A DNA stretch of 64,000 nucleotides from Curvularia sp. ZM96. Taxonomy: Eukaryota; Ascomycota; Dothideomycetes; Pleosporales; Pleosporaceae. Under the pieces are notes generated by a model. It worked only from the letters and a program-made list of their open reading frames with translations. It did no database searches and was not told the DNA's origin. Numbering within the stretch: the first letter of the stretch is position 1; every line of letters begins with the position of its first letter. The translations under genes and the position numbers were made by a program. Shown in pieces: positions 22,179-33,783 of this stretch. Location of the stretch: assembly GCA_022457065.1 (NCBI GenBank), contig JAJGBQ010000007.1, positions 806,001 through 870,000 on the forward strand, read 5' to 3'.

Positions 22179-24351
22179 AGTGAATGTTTCGTTGTGTAAT
22201 TAGGCGTTGCCGTATGTGGCCCAGCAGACCAGAGAATTCTGATCCAGCGGTATGAATAGCACCAGTAGGGATATTAGCGTACGAGAAAGATTGGTTCGTC
22301 GTGGGAGCGTTGGGACAAGCCGTGTGTCAAGCTGCCTCTGTTCAGAATAGAAAACAAACTTGCAAGCGTCCCTGCAAACGTGAACAAAGAAAGGGAATGA
22401 AAACACGAAGAAATGATGCTGGCTACGTGATTGTGTTTCCGAACTGAGTACAATTCCGGTCAGCAATCCGGTTTCGTGACAAAAGCAGCCATCCATTTTG
22501 AACGGGGATTTATTCACCTCGACTAGCAGCAGAACGATTCCGCCTCCGTGCCCCGCCAAAAACCGTTAGCCGATCTTTTTTTACATGTTGTAGCGTTATC
22601 CGCCCAGTCCGGAAAGCCAATCATCAATGGTGAGCAGCGGGAATTAATTTGCGCGTGTGCGCTGGCGGCGTTATTAGCAACAAGCTGCAGGCATTTAGAT
22701 GTGGGTCAGCAAGCTCTCGTTCCGGATCTTGTAGGCAACTACCCTGATTGGATGGTAACGAAAACAAGCTTCCACCGAGATGGCCATGCATGCTTATCCT
22801 GAGATCGAGGTTGCCGACTCATAGCGGCATGCGTAGCCCGCATAGGAGCTCGAGTCATAAGATTGTGGGAGTATTTTTCGATGGTGCAGTGCAAGCACCC
22901 ATTGCGCATGATCATTGCCTTTGCTCTCTAGATAACGACGCACCATCACAGCTGACGTGCGCTGCATAAACGTAATTACGCAAGGACGTTAAAAAAGTCG
23001 AAATGCTGCAACTTTCGCCACATCTGGGTGTCCTCTTAGAGTGGTAAATGGAGAAGAGAGGGATCATCCTCATTTGGTTGATTGAGCTACAAGCAGATGG
23101 CTTTGCATGCCCTTCTCCTTGTCGCCCCGTACACTTCAGCTTCTTTACATGTAAGATGAAGAAAAATCATTTCCCAGGGTGCGTATCGAGAGTCGCATCG
23201 TCGGTAGCTAATAAGATAAGCGAGTGAGCGGTGAGCGGAGATTGACGCTCTAGATGCACTGCGTGGGGACTATATTAGCTATGATAGGACTAAAAGAAGC
23301 GCCGCAGGAGGCTCTGTGTGTCCTGTTTCCAATGTCGCAAAAGGCGGTCAGCTAGCTATGGATGGTTGAGTTCGCAAAGGTTGTGTTGCGAAGCGCCTAG
23401 CGGTGAGATTTAGCTCGCCGCGCTAGGTACCTAGGTAGAGCCGCAAGCCGCAAGTGAACAGGCAGCAACTCAAACGTCCCAACCTCTGAACCCTATTAGA
23501 TATCTCCCCTAGAGCATCTTACTCGCATTCCTATCTCATTCTACTTACACGTCCCGCTATTTTCACACCCAATCGCTCAAACATCCCAAAGAGCGCGACG
23601 TTTTCACTAATCGTATTTCCATCAGCAAGATAAATGGCCAAATCGGGTATCTCGGTTCAAGATGCTCGTATTCACTTCTCTTCCATTGTTTCTAACGTCC
23701 CTATGCAAGGCCTGGTAGTCTAGATAAAAGAATCCCTAACAAGAGGGGAGGTGCCATGTTATACGGTGTTATGATTTTCTTCGCACCTGGCAATCTCAAA
23801 ACATGTGTAGGTTTCCAACCGCAGTAATTGGAAAGCTCCTACTGCCATAGCGGCCGATGTCGAGATCTCTTCAAAGCCATCGCTTCTATAACAATAACCA
23901 CATCTAATCGGCAGTAAGCGTGAGCGTAAATAGGCCCCACTGAGTGCGTATATTATGATCTTCAACTGTAATCAATATTGCCTAACGCAGATGTTAACCT
24001 CAACCGCTGCATTGATATCATGGAATGATAGTTCCCAAGCCAGCAAAAGATTGCTTCAACATGCATCATGCAACGATTGATTTGTATGACCTTCAAGAAC
24101 CCTGCATAGTTTGCAGTGCGAGGCAGCTCCCAGAAATGTGGATTTGAAGAGTTGCAGTAACTGGAAAGGGACATCGCTCTATCTGTACAGTCTGTGGCCT
24201 CATCCAATATTGTCGCTACGGGAGACCAAGACCAATCCTCCAAGCTAGACTCAATCGCGTCACAGTTCGCTTACAAATCACAAATCGCCTTCCCCACCTT
24301 AATTGCAAGCCACACTTACCTCGTTAGTACCTTTTCGTTTCAGTCCTCACA
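22179..24351. other. 2.2-kb intergenic region
   Basis: Divergent spacer between the potassium transporter and an alpha/beta hydrolase. It includes a 12-base palindrome CTAGGTACCTAG at 23423-23434 within a longer TAGGTA-rich motif. A 29-codon frame at 23634-23723 follows a CT-rich leader but has no recognisable product. Reverse open frames at 23759-24243 were not resolvable into a gene. Confidence 0.45.
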
Positions 24352-25311
24352 ATGCCGACGATCAAAGCCAATGACGGTGTCACGCTTCACTTCAATACGT
24401 ATGGGATAAGCTCAGATTCGCCCCTAGTCCTCGTAAGCACCCCCCTTGTTCGGTTATATCTTGTTCGTCCAACTAACCACGTTCATCAGTTACATGGCTT
24501 CACAGGTTCAGGCGCAGTCTTTAATCGCAACATAGTCGCACTATCGGAGCACCACCATGTCATCGTCCCTGACCTACGTGGCCATGGAGGTTCTGGCAAA
24601 CCCAAATCCGGCTACCACGTCTCTCGGCTCGCAATGGACTTGAAAAATCTCCTGGATCATTTGAACGTTCATGAGGGAACGGCAAAAGCCATCGGAACTA
24701 GCTTAGGTGCAGCTATACTCTGGAGTTACAGCGAGCTTTTTACAACCAAAGCCTTCTCCCACATGATCTTTGTGGACCAAGCGCCGTTGCAGAATTACCT
24801 CGATGATTGGGGCCCGGAATTTGGAAATTTGGGTTGCAACTCACCTGAAGCACTCAAAGCGATGCAGCAAACCCTGATCCACGATCCTAAACAAGCGCAT
24901 CTGGGAACGATTGCAGCATGCCTAGGATACAGATCACATCCACAGCCTGGTGACCCAACACCGGATTCGGAGTTATGGAGAGGAGATGAAGCGTTCTTCT
25001 TGGATGAGGCGATGAAGGGCGACGGATGGTGGTATGGTAAGCTGATGGCTGATCACACTGCGAACGACTGGAGGCATCCAATTGCACACAACTTTGGTCC
25101 TGGCAGTGGAAGTACGACCCGTGTACTCGTAGTAGCGAGTAGCAGGAGCGGGTGTTTCCCTGCTGATGGACCGCTGAAGGTTGTGGAGCTAGTTGATGGA
25201 GGAACAGATGAGGGTTACGCTGAAGGAGTTACTGTCGATTGGGGCGGCCACTGGTGCTATTGGGAGAAGCCTGAGCTGTTCAATGAGCTAGCGCTTGAAT
25301 TCTTACAGTAA
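24352..25311 (+). CDS. Alpha/beta hydrolase
   Basis: Small serine hydrolase of the alpha/beta fold. Exons 24352-24432 and 24490-25311 give 300 residues. The 57-nt intron is a multiple of three and stop-free, but removing it restores the fold's SPLVLLHGFTGSG strand-loop. Motifs: HG oxyanion loop (29-30), VPDLRGHGGS (53-62), nucleophile elbow GTSLG with Ser98, and a C-terminal GHWCYWEKPE that supplies the histidine. A chloroperoxidase/haloperoxidase- or epoxide-hydrolase-like activity is possible, but substrate cannot be inferred. Confidence 0.8.
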   Translation: MPTIKANDGVTLHFNTYGISSDSPLVLVSTPLVRLYLVRPTNHVHQLHGFTGSGAVFNRNIVALSEHHHVIVPDLRGHGGSGKPKSGYHVSRLAMDLKNLLDHLNVHEGTAKAIGTSLGAAILWSYSELFTTKAFSHMIFVDQAPLQNYLDDWGPEFGNLGCNSPEALKAMQQTLIHDPKQAHLGTIAACLGYRSHPQPGDPTPDSELWRGDEAFFLDEAMKGDGWWYGKLMADHTANDWRHPIAHNFGPGSGSTTRVLVVASSRSGCFPADGPLKVVELVDGGTDEGYAEGVTVDWGGHWCYWEKPELFNELALEFLQ

Positions 25312-25752
25312 GCGGGTTGCGAACTACGATCATGTTATTTCTTCAGTATCCCGTTGAAGTCATAGCCCAGGACCTTCAGGGACTCCTTTTCAAGGAAACT
25401 TTATATGATTCGCCATTGGAAAAACAAGATGATCTTTGAAGTGATGCAATAGAAAGCGTCTGACTCACAGTTGGTATTTATTGGAAACTAGGACGAGTAA
25501 CCAGGCACCATATCAATCGAAAAAGGATCACATTCCAAGTAACACTTTGGGCTGCAATTGCATTGGAAATTTCGTCTATTCGCGACCATCTACTTTGCAC
25601 GAAGCCAGCATATGACCTCTACTATTCTAGCACCAGTGTTATCCTCAAGGAAAAAATATACTCGACTGTCGACGTCAACATGAGGAAGTAGCTCTCAAAG
25701 CGAAGGATCATTCTTCATGTTGGTCTTGGCATCCACGGCTATACCATTGCAC
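25312..25752. other. Convergent 3' flanks
   Basis: Spacer between two convergent hydrolase genes. No gene seen. Confidence 0.45.
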
Positions 25753-26877
25753 CTAGTGCTCCTTCATCCATTCGCCCGCTTTCTTGGCCATGCTCTCTGC
25801 ATCTTTCCGGAAGCCCAAAATGGCGCCTAGTGCCAGAATATCATGAGGAGCGTGCTCGTCAATGTCCAATACGACATCGTTGCCCGCTTCCTTCATCTTA
25901 TTCGTCCACTCCACAACGTCAAAATACAAAATCTCGCTGCCTCCAACGTTGACGAACATAGGTGCTGGCGACTGAAACATCTGGTACTTGTGCGTGACGT
26001 ATGGTTGAGACAATGTCTTCTCACCCCCTTGGCCAGCATATGCGCTTGTGCCCCACGCAGTAAAAGGTGGACAAAGATAGTCGGTTTTGTAGTTCTTGTT
26101 GTCATGAACATACGAGCAGGATGTATCTGAAGGATCGATCCAGGGAGACCAGAGGAGAGCCCCAGCGGGAGCAGGTAGGCCAATTTCGGCTCCGTATTCG
26201 GCAATATAACGCAAGAGAGATATCGTGAGGTTGCCGCCCGCTGAGTCGCCAGAGAGTGTAATGTTCTTCGCAGGGACCTTGAGGTCGTTGAGAAGGTAAA
26301 GATATGATGTCAGTACATCTTGGAGCGCAGCAGGAAATGGGTTCGATGTTGGCGATGCAGGCAAGGTAGAGAGTCGGTACTGTGGGCAGAAGACGTGTGT
26401 TGCTGGTGTGTTGCGAAGGAGCATCTTTGCCAGAAACCCATACCCATCTGTCCTTCCATCTCCGTGAACGAATGCACCTCCGTGAGTATGTAGAATGACC
26501 TTGATTCTGCTTTTATCACTACCGGTCGTCAATGGTGCTGGATACCATGTCGCGCCAATATCCACTGGTACCACATCCTTGTTGCTCCTCAAGGGTCCTT
26601 TGTAAGCATCCGGCTTTGCAGGCTTGATGACTACAAATCGCTCCTTTTCTGCACCTGGCGTCAATGGAAGCGGCGATCCCAGTTGCAATTTCGCGATATG
26701 CCATAATACCGAGGAAAAGATGCGTACGCTGATGGCCTGTCGGAAAGTCCATGCGGGGTGCTGACGACCAGATCCAAGGAGACATGTAACGAGAAAAAAT
26801 GGAAGGCGTACGAGTTCGAAGCAAATCGCACCTAGCGCATATACGCCCTTTGTGGGCTGCTGTGTGATGTTGACCAT
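25753..26877 (-). CDS. Alpha/beta hydrolase, hormone-sensitive-lipase family
   Basis: Intronless, 374 residues. It has the HSL-type oxyanion motif HGGAF (132-136) and the nucleophile elbow GDSAGG with Ser212; a late HAPHDIL supplies the histidine (about 345) and a preceding Asp or Glu completes the triad. A hydrophobic stretch at about 13-36 (LGAICFELVRLPFFLVTCLL) may anchor it to a membrane. Family members are esterases, lipases or steryl acetyl hydrolases; the substrate is not evident. It is convergent with the hydrolase at 24352-25311, but the two belong to different subfamilies and are not a tandem duplicate. Confidence 0.85.
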   Translation of the reverse strand: MVNITQQPTKGVYALGAICFELVRLPFFLVTCLLGSGRQHPAWTFRQAISVRIFSSVLWHIAKLQLGSPLPLTPGAEKERFVVIKPAKPDAYKGPLRSNKDVVPVDIGATWYPAPLTTGSDKSRIKVILHTHGGAFVHGDGRTDGYGFLAKMLLRNTPATHVFCPQYRLSTLPASPTSNPFPAALQDVLTSYLYLLNDLKVPAKNITLSGDSAGGNLTISLLRYIAEYGAEIGLPAPAGALLWSPWIDPSDTSCSYVHDNKNYKTDYLCPPFTAWGTSAYAGQGGEKTLSQPYVTHKYQMFQSPAPMFVNVGGSEILYFDVVEWTNKMKEAGNDVVLDIDEHAPHDILALGAILGFRKDAESMAKKAGEWMKEH

Positions 26878-27805
26878 TGCGTGTTCCAGGGATTTAGTAG
26901 CGAGGCTTGTGGGTGTTGCAGATTGTTCCTTGGGCCGAATAAGTGTATGATCAACTGTGCATGCAGTGGCGCGAAGAAAAAAAGGCCGATATCGATACCG
27001 ATGGGCAATGGCTCTGAGCTTGGTTATGCATATCTGTCTTGAGGGGACTCTAGTGCGGGGAATGTACGAGTACCGTCCATTGCCTCAACTGTCACGTGAT
27101 CTGACGTACACGATATTGCGAAACTACCGAGGTTGAAGAAATCAACGCACAAAGATAGCACGCGTAGAAATATATTTGGTGCCACACATCAGATTGCTGA
27201 CTGTTGCTCTGAGAAGTCCTCGGCACACTCAGCCCGATCGTACTTAAGGCGGACGAGAAGAGACGCTACGTTTGGTAATCTGAACCAATCTTTGGTATTC
27301 ATGGCAGACAGAGAGCAGAACGCTCGTGTCAGCTAATTACTCTTACTAGACAAAAAAAAGCTGGAATAGAGCTCTTTGATGACTGCAATTATGGAAGGGT
27401 TATTCCAACTACACTTTTCCTATGATAAACGGATCAAACTTAGAACAAGCATGTTTCGAATAATTTCAGCTGCATCCTTCACCATGACATTCGTGTTCAA
27501 CTAGAGGGAAAACGTTATACTTTACCAGGGCGCACTCCAATACATTAAAACGTTGCTGCTAATCTTGCCAGTCCAATCAATTCCGTAAAGCTCGGTCTGT
27601 CACAGGGAGAGAAGTTTAGCGCGCGATCACGGTACTCAGCGGTATCATATATAAGAACGCACAAGCTATATTAATTGATATCTTTTCGTCTTCATATTCT
27701 TATCTCTCGAAGAGCTCTTCTCTAAGCTCTACATCATGACAGCAATATCTACAAGCATACATACATACATGCCCTGCAAGGCCCATCACCACACTTCCTC
27801 ACTCT
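26878..27805. other. Spacer between HSL-type hydrolase and GFA-type gene
   Basis: Upstream flank of the hydrolase, then 3' flank of the next gene. Contains a TCACGTGA motif at 27092-27099. No gene supported. Confidence 0.45.
27092..27099. promoter_or_regulatory. TCACGTGA E-box-like site
   Basis: Palindromic CACGTG core flanked by T and A, a typical bHLH (Cbf1-like) site, about 215 bases upstream of the HSL-type hydrolase start. Function inferred from motif only. Confidence 0.3.
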
Positions 27806-28378
27806 CTACAACTTCGACGGCAACTTCCCATTCTTCTGCGCAGTATATGTAGCAATAAGGTCCATCAACGGGGGACTAAGCACATCGTACGGCTGCAGAC
27901 CGACGCTCCTAAACTTCTCTCTCACGGCATCCATCTGCGCGGGATTGAATCCCTGCTCAATGATACTGCTCACGAAGGCGGCGAACTGCGGTTCCTGCCA
28001 GCCGCTGGTGTTGCTCAGCTCGGTGTGGACAAAGTCGAGGCCCTTGAAAGGATGGTCGTTGACGATGCGGCCGAAGAGGTGGACGCCGCATTGCTTGCAT
28101 GCATTGCGTTGGATGGCTGCTGATTCGTCGATAATGTGCAGTTTGTGGCCGTTGGCGGTGACGGAAACGTTGTCCTTAGGAAGCACGCCGACAACGGAGA
28201 AGAGCGCGCCTTTGGGCTTCCAGCATTTTGAACAGCCACAGGCGTGGTTGTGGGCGACGTTGCTGGAGAGAGTGACTTCGACTTTGTCCGAGGGGCAGTG
28301 GCAGTAGAGTTTGCCGCCGGGGAAGTTGGGGTCGCCCTTCTTGATGCCGTTGTCGATTGCGGGATGGATACTGAGCAT
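27806..28378 (-). CDS. GFA-family (glutathione-dependent formaldehyde-activating) protein
   Basis: Single exon of 190 residues. Zinc-binding cysteines follow the GFA/CENP-V pattern: C26 and C28, then C47, C49 and C52 (HACGCSKCW), then C94 and C97 (CKQCG). Bacterial Gfa catalyses or promotes formation of S-(hydroxymethyl)glutathione from formaldehyde and glutathione, the substrate of class III alcohol dehydrogenase; the length and sequence fit that subgroup better than the shorter CENP-V-like proteins. It stands alone; no formaldehyde dehydrogenase is nearby. Confidence 0.88.
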   Translation of the reverse strand: MLSIHPAIDNGIKKGDPNFPGGKLYCHCPSDKVEVTLSSNVAHNHACGCSKCWKPKGALFSVVGVLPKDNVSVTANGHKLHIIDESAAIQRNACKQCGVHLFGRIVNDHPFKGLDFVHTELSNTSGWQEPQFAAFVSSIIEQGFNPAQMDAVREKFRSVGLQPYDVLSPPLMDLIATYTAQKNGKLPSKL

Positions 28379-30549
28379 CTTGGCTTATGGGATATCCGAG
28401 GAAAAACTTGGTAAGTTGTTGAGTTTTGTTGTTTTTCTGGGTTGAGATCGGACAAGTCACAGGTCTTTGAAGCAGCGCAGAGGTACCTCTGCCAGGGCTA
28501 TATAGGAGCCCATGTTTCTGACCACCAGACTATGCACCCCTCATCGGATTATCAGGCTATTTTCGAACTGACCTGCAATATCAATCGCGCAATTGCTTGC
28601 TTCTTGACCATTATGTGGATTTTTGTATGCGGAACCGCATAACCTTTCCGCTTTAGGTCACTCGGACCTTCCCCGCCTCGGTGCACGAGTCGCAACGCCT
28701 CGACTGCGTCTGTACCATTCGCTTCTGGACTCAACCCACCGAGAGAAGAAAGACACAGAATCCCCTTCATGATCAATACTTAGTGTCGCGATGCTCATTC
28801 TCGACGAAGAGTTTAGATTTGAGTGGATACATGGCTACAATGCAATGCCCGGGGCGGTGGTAAAACAGTACCAGTACCTACATGTATACCAAGGCACGCA
28901 GCGAATCGGACGCCTCTGATCCGAGAAGCCGCCTCATGGATATTACCGACGATGTGCCTTTAAATAAGCCCACGCGATGGCCCAAGATCCCGTCTCACGG
29001 ATCCGAACAGTAACTTGTTCGTGTAGGCACGCCGTTCAAACTTACTCCGCATGTATAGGTAGATCCCTGGGCATCTCGACAGGGGTGATTAGGCAACTTA
29101 CACGAACGCCAACCCAACTTGCGAATGCAATGTCACACGATACCAGATTGTCGAAAAATTGAGTTGCGAAAGAGATGTCATGAGCTTAGGGAGTGCAAGT
29201 TATCTGGATTAAAGACAGATGGAGACAGCCAAGTCTATGTAGTGCTGCAGATGTCTAAAGTGTGGTCGCATGGACAGCGATTTGCGTGTTAAATCTGTCT
29301 ATACCTGAGAATTATCCCTCTCTCCCTCATACTTTTCTTTCCTCTCATATTTTCCGCCTACACTCGATTCTTCACTGGAGCATTAGAATATCTCTCTTCC
29401 GTCTAGTAAACATCGCGTTGTGTCGTGCGAGCAGTCCCCTAGTCAAGGCCTCTTCGTACTCCTCTCTCATGTCGTGTAAGGCTATCTCGCTGTCTATCAG
29501 TGATGTTATCTCATCCACGTTAGCAACATCCTGTTGTTTAGGAATCGGTTTCCATTGATATCTGCATTATAAGGTTCGCGCGAATAACGGATTTCAGGCA
29601 AGGTTGGGCGTGCAACGCGCTGCTGCTGACGATATGGTTGCTTTAGAAAATTCGAACGCCATGGTAGTTTCGGGCATGGGGACGGCGGAGTATGCGGTGA
29701 TAGTGGCCAAGTGTCTCGCTGAGCACATTCAAACTGTGAGCACGGCAGAGACGGTGGCGACCGTGTGTGGGAGAGCGGTAGTGAAAGTGGTGACAGTGTG
29801 GGTCGTATCGCTGAGGCAACGTCTCGGAAATGATAGGATTGCGGTTGTATGGTACGACCAGGGTGGAGTTGAATAGGTGCAAGAAAACTACGGCTATCCT
29901 TCTTGATCTGAGGGTCTTTGTGTTCCCCTGTAGGGGTATGCGAAGCTTCAAATATTACGTCCCTCGCAGGCATTTCCCACTTAATTCTGGAATTCTGGTG
30001 TCTTGCTATCCTGAAGTTGCGCCTTCGAACATTGCGTTCTTCCCCAAAAGATTCTCTTTGATACTTTGGCTGACTTGTTTATGATGCTCCTGATACCCGA
30101 AAACCTGGATTGGGGGATGCGTCAACCATAGTGATGTAACGTAGTGACGTGGGTGTCGTATCCTTGCCACGTCTCTTTCTGCTTTGCTAACTTTTCTGGA
30201 CTGAAATTTGATTCAAGATCGCCTCGAATTGAATGAAGCGAATTTCAATATTACGAAATAAGGATTGGAGTGAGTTTTCTATGTTTTCTGATGTATTGCG
30301 GTGCCCATTGCTTCTTTGGTGTTGAGACATGTCTATGACTTCGAACCATACAAAGAAGATTCGTGTATTTTTGTCCGGACAAAGACCGCAGTTTCGAGAA
30401 AAAGAGTCATTCTTGGTTGTGCCAATTTTATCATGACATCATCGCGTGAGCTGATTGGCTTTTGACTTCATTCCTTTGTAATGCTCAGGCATGTGTATCA
30501 TCTCTGGAAGCGGCTCCAGGTGCGGATTTTGACAAGGCAAGACTCAGGC
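28379..30549. other. 2.2-kb intergenic region
   Basis: A reverse ATG-initiated frame of 155 codons (29506-29973) and an opposite-strand frame of 90 codons overlap here. Neither has a recognisable motif, and their overlap suggests compositional noise. No other gene could be assembled. Confidence 0.4.
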
Positions 30550-32251
30550 TTACACACTGTCTAAGACTGACGCAAGGCCACTGAATCTGCTGGTCCACCT
30601 GAAAATCATCATCTTTGCTGCGTTCCGCAGCTCCATTGTTGGAGCGCAATAACCTACAGTGAGGATCGGAGCGATGCTGCGCAAAATGTCGAACCCAGGG
30701 GTCTGTCCCTTTTCGACCTCAACTCCAAACTGTATGATGGCTTGAGAGTACCTCTGGCTTTCGGAGACATAATGCGCAGAGGTTTTCTCATACGATGCTA
30801 ATGGAGCCTTGGATTCTGTTTGCATTTTGTACATCAGCATATTCAGTACCAATCCATCGGCCATATAGTTTGTGCGAATAAGTGAACCGGAGGCACTGGT
30901 TTTTGTTGGGCTGGGGGAGCTCTCTCTTGTTGATTGCGACAAAGATTGCGAGGTCGACGTAGCGTCAGAGGTGATAGATGGCTTTATCAAATCGGAATTT
31001 TCCTTGGCCCAATTATCAAGATCTGCAATCAATCTACACGTGAGTTCTTTTCCAGGTGTAACGTCAATATCGGGCGGTATTGGCGTCTCGAAAACGGCAC
31101 GCAACGATCCTTCAATCCCTAGGTAGGCCGTACAGTGAGGTATCATGAGCTCGATGTCAGCAAGGGCTTGGTGTGGATCTTTTGGCATGTCTAGGAATGG
31201 TATTGTCAACCAGTCCGAGGAGGAATATGGCGACTTTTTGTTGAAAATGAGGGACCTGTGAGCCTAGAGACAGTCAGCGGGTGATGTTGCAAGGTACTGC
31301 CACTTGTTGACCCACATCCTGAGCACGGATGGCTTTGAAGAGTGGCCAAATTGTGGCAGATTTACAGTTACTCGGCCCTCGCATCTTCATAATTTCACCT
31401 GCAGCATTGAGGTGAGCTGTAGAGCCAGTCGCAGTTGCCCCAGCATATAGCTCGTATAGAGCCAAGATGAGTGGGACCAAAACCTCTCCCTCGTCCGGAA
31501 TATTGTTTTTCTTCATCTTTGCTATTGAATTTCGCTGAGCGTTCAATGCTACAGTGTACCATCTCCAGGAATCGATGGTGAGACTTGAGTCATTATGGTA
31601 CTTGCCATAGAAAGCCATGGAGATTGCTCGAAGCGAGATTTTTACGACAGGCTTGGTAGCATTGACAAATATGCTTTGCAAGTGAACAATCCACTGGAGT
31701 TCAGGTGCGTAGGACTTTCCAGCCTCATTGAGCTCTACATAATGGGTTATGAAGGCATTGTCCAGTGCTTCAGGTAGAACTCTAGACGGCTGGTTGAATG
31801 TAGGGGGTCTGTAATGGTAACGGATGGCCGTAATAGCTTTTTCAACTTCGGCGCGGCTGGCCATGGTTGGAAACCCATGGTTTTGGAGGGGCGTATCTAG
31901 TGGGGTCACGGACTTGGATGATGGCTTGGAGACAACGAGATTTGGATCACTCTCTGCTGCACCCCGATTATCTTTAGCTACTGTCGACGCCCTTGCTATC
32001 TCTTTCTTTTTCTTGGTTTTTGGTCTCACGACACGTTCAGTCATGTCAATGACTATGGAGCCTTGTATTGGCCCAGAGCATCGAAGACCCAGACGCCTGC
32101 ATTGGTTGCATGTTTCTGGTGTCTCGTCGCACTGAAGGGGAGAGTGATCAACAATTATTCTGGAGTTGGGTGTTATACATGATAGACGAATCTTGACGCG
32201 CCTTGTGCGACATTGGGAACAAGCGCGGCTGCGCTGAGACTTTGGGGGCAT
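30550..32251 (-). CDS. Zn2Cys6 transcription factor with irregular first intron
   Basis: Fungal binuclear-cluster regulator. Start MPPKSQRSRACSQC at 32251; last intron 31264-31315. The zinc cluster should read CSQCRTRRVKC then DETPETCNQCRRLGLRC, but 60 nt (32132-32191) interrupt it after RVK. This insert ends in a good acceptor (CCCCTTCAG) and has intron length, yet begins ATTCGT rather than GT; if translated it adds 20 residues and breaks the cysteine spacing. Without it the protein is 529 residues, with it 549. The rest contains a basic linker (RPKTKKKKE) and a regulatory region resembling the fungal-specific transcription factor domain (VLPEALDNAFITHYV, later AGEIMKMRGP). No neighbouring pathway suggests its targets. 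Either a non-canonical intron or a damaged allele. Confidence 0.75.
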
Positions 32252-32975
32252 GTTGCCGATCTGTCTATACACAACACAAACGAGCGGAAGACAATATGCG
32301 TGGGTTAGGCAAGTGATGCAAGGCTGGAGAAGTAGATACGTAGGAGCGTGGGAGCGCTGATTGGCATCGGAATCGATGATCGGCAGGGAACGCTTCCATG
32401 GGAGATGCGCTTCTCCTGTAGCGAGACTAAGTAACCCCCTGATACGCGTAAGATTCTCCCGAACCACTGGGCTAGTTGCGGCCGAAGCGGAGAAGACGTA
32501 CTCCGTAGATTTTGTGGCATGGTCTTTGCGTTTCTGAGTCATACATACGGCTTGAAATCACGGTAATCTGAATTCCGTGTCTTCCGACAACTAGCATCTC
32601 GGGTGGAAAGCGGAAAACGATACGCATGATGAACCATGTGAACAAAGCCAGCCCCTCATGAGTGTGATCTGATCAACGCATTCAATTATTGAAACGAATC
32701 ATGCCACGTCTTCGAATCTGGGAAAGGCGAACATGCGGATAACGACGCTATCATTGTTTCATGAGAGTGGAGACCTTGTACTGGCCTTGTATGTATTTCG
32801 GCGATGGGTTGGTCGCACAAACGCCTAGGCGAATTCAACGGCTGTAAGTATCCATCTGGGTGCTTCTTCGTAGCCAAAGACCAATCTTTCCCCTCCATCT
32901 GCGCACATTAATGCCATGTCATGATGACGGCGCTGGTAGCCACTATTGCTTGCATGTGCTACGTCGCCAAAACTT
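32252..32975. other. Upstream flank of the Zn2Cys6 gene
   Basis: Open frame continues 5' of the chosen ATG without family resemblance. No other gene supported. Confidence 0.4.
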
Positions 32976-33293
32976 TTACATCTCCCCCTTTTCTCCCTTT
33001 TTCTTGCCTTCCTGTTGCAACTCTTTCATGTGTGCATCGTGATCGCTAACTTGCTGCCGGTCCGCGGCGATGTTGCTTTCGCCGGAGCTAGCGAGATCCT
33101 CGCGCCATCGCCCTTGTCCCTGTTGCTGCTCCTTGAGTTGCTCCTGCTTTGCCTTCTCGATATCTTCAGGACTGCGGTTGGCATCCTCCTTGATAGCCAT
33201 GCGCGGTGTAGTTGCAAAGGCGCGACGAGTTGACAGGGTCATGGGTGTGCGGAGTGAGCGCGTCGCGCTAAGGATAGTGCGGGGTGATACCAT
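32976..33293 (-). CDS. Small predicted mitochondrial protein
   Basis: 105 residues from the ATG at 33293 (MVSPRTILSATRSLRT). The first 30 residues are basic and hydroxylated and end in RRAFATTPR, an archetypal mitochondrial presequence. The mature part is a short, highly charged helix-prone segment (SPEDIEKAKQEQLKEQQQ) with a lysine-rich end. Similar small proteins occur widely in filamentous fungi without known function. An upstream in-frame ATG at 33410 exists but the extra region lacks protein-like composition. Confidence 0.6.
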   Translation of the reverse strand: MVSPRTILSATRSLRTPMTLSTRRAFATTPRMAIKEDANRSPEDIEKAKQEQLKEQQQGQGRWREDLASSGESNIAADRQQVSDHDAHMKELQQEGKKKGEKGEM

Positions 33294-33429
33294 GGTGGAT
33301 AGTTTGGGGGCTCTGAAAGGAATTGAATGGATCTGAATGCTTGGAATGGGTGGGTGAAGAGTCTCTGAAGGGTTCTTATGGAGGGTGGGAATTGCTGGTG
33401 GATGGAGCATTCATCGGTGGAGTCCAAAC

Positions 33430-33452
33430 ATTCGTCATTGCTGTGACGTCAT
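33430..33452 (+). repeat. Outer direct repeat, left copy (contains CRE palindrome)
   Basis: Matches 35390-35412 at 22 of 23 bases in the same orientation; the core is CATTGCTGTGACGTCATA, and a CGGCGA follows in both copies. Confidence 0.7.
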
Positions 33453-33530
33453 ATTCTTCGGCGACAGTCCCAGTAAAACCGGAAAATTAAGACGAGCTCA
33501 TCTTGCTATCGATAAAATAAACAATAAACC

Positions 33531-33783
33531 ACTGTGGAAACTACAGTTACTTTTAAAAAGGGAGTCGTAAGTGCTGGGAACGTAGTAATGAATAAGTGAC
33601 TGTGACAACTACCATAGGCGTAAGCCCATTGGGTAAGAAACAACGGGCAGACAATCTACCTAGAGTCGTCAAAACATGGTTGTGGTGAGGATAATAAATG
33701 ATAATAACTGTGACAACTACAGCTACTTTTGAAAGCAGTGATTTTGTTCTATTGGCATTTCACCAGTTGTAGGAGAGACAGTG
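33531..33783 (+). repeat. Inner direct repeat, left copy (split)
   Basis: Two blocks, 33531-33612 and 33706-33783, separated by about 93 bases. Each has an ACTGTG(G/A)(A/C)AACTAC core; the second ends CACCAGTTGT. Together they match the single block at 35227-35365. Confidence 0.6.

Noticed and set aside
23634..23723. 29-codon frame after a CT-rich leader
   Set aside because: Too short to support; a following exon could not be found.
23759..24243. Two adjoining reverse open frames
   Set aside because: No pair of splice sites joins them in frame without a stop, and no family resemblance was seen.
29506..29973. 155-codon reverse open frame with ATG
   Set aside because: Overlaps an opposite-strand open frame and shows low-complexity proline/serine content; no splice structure or family resemblance.
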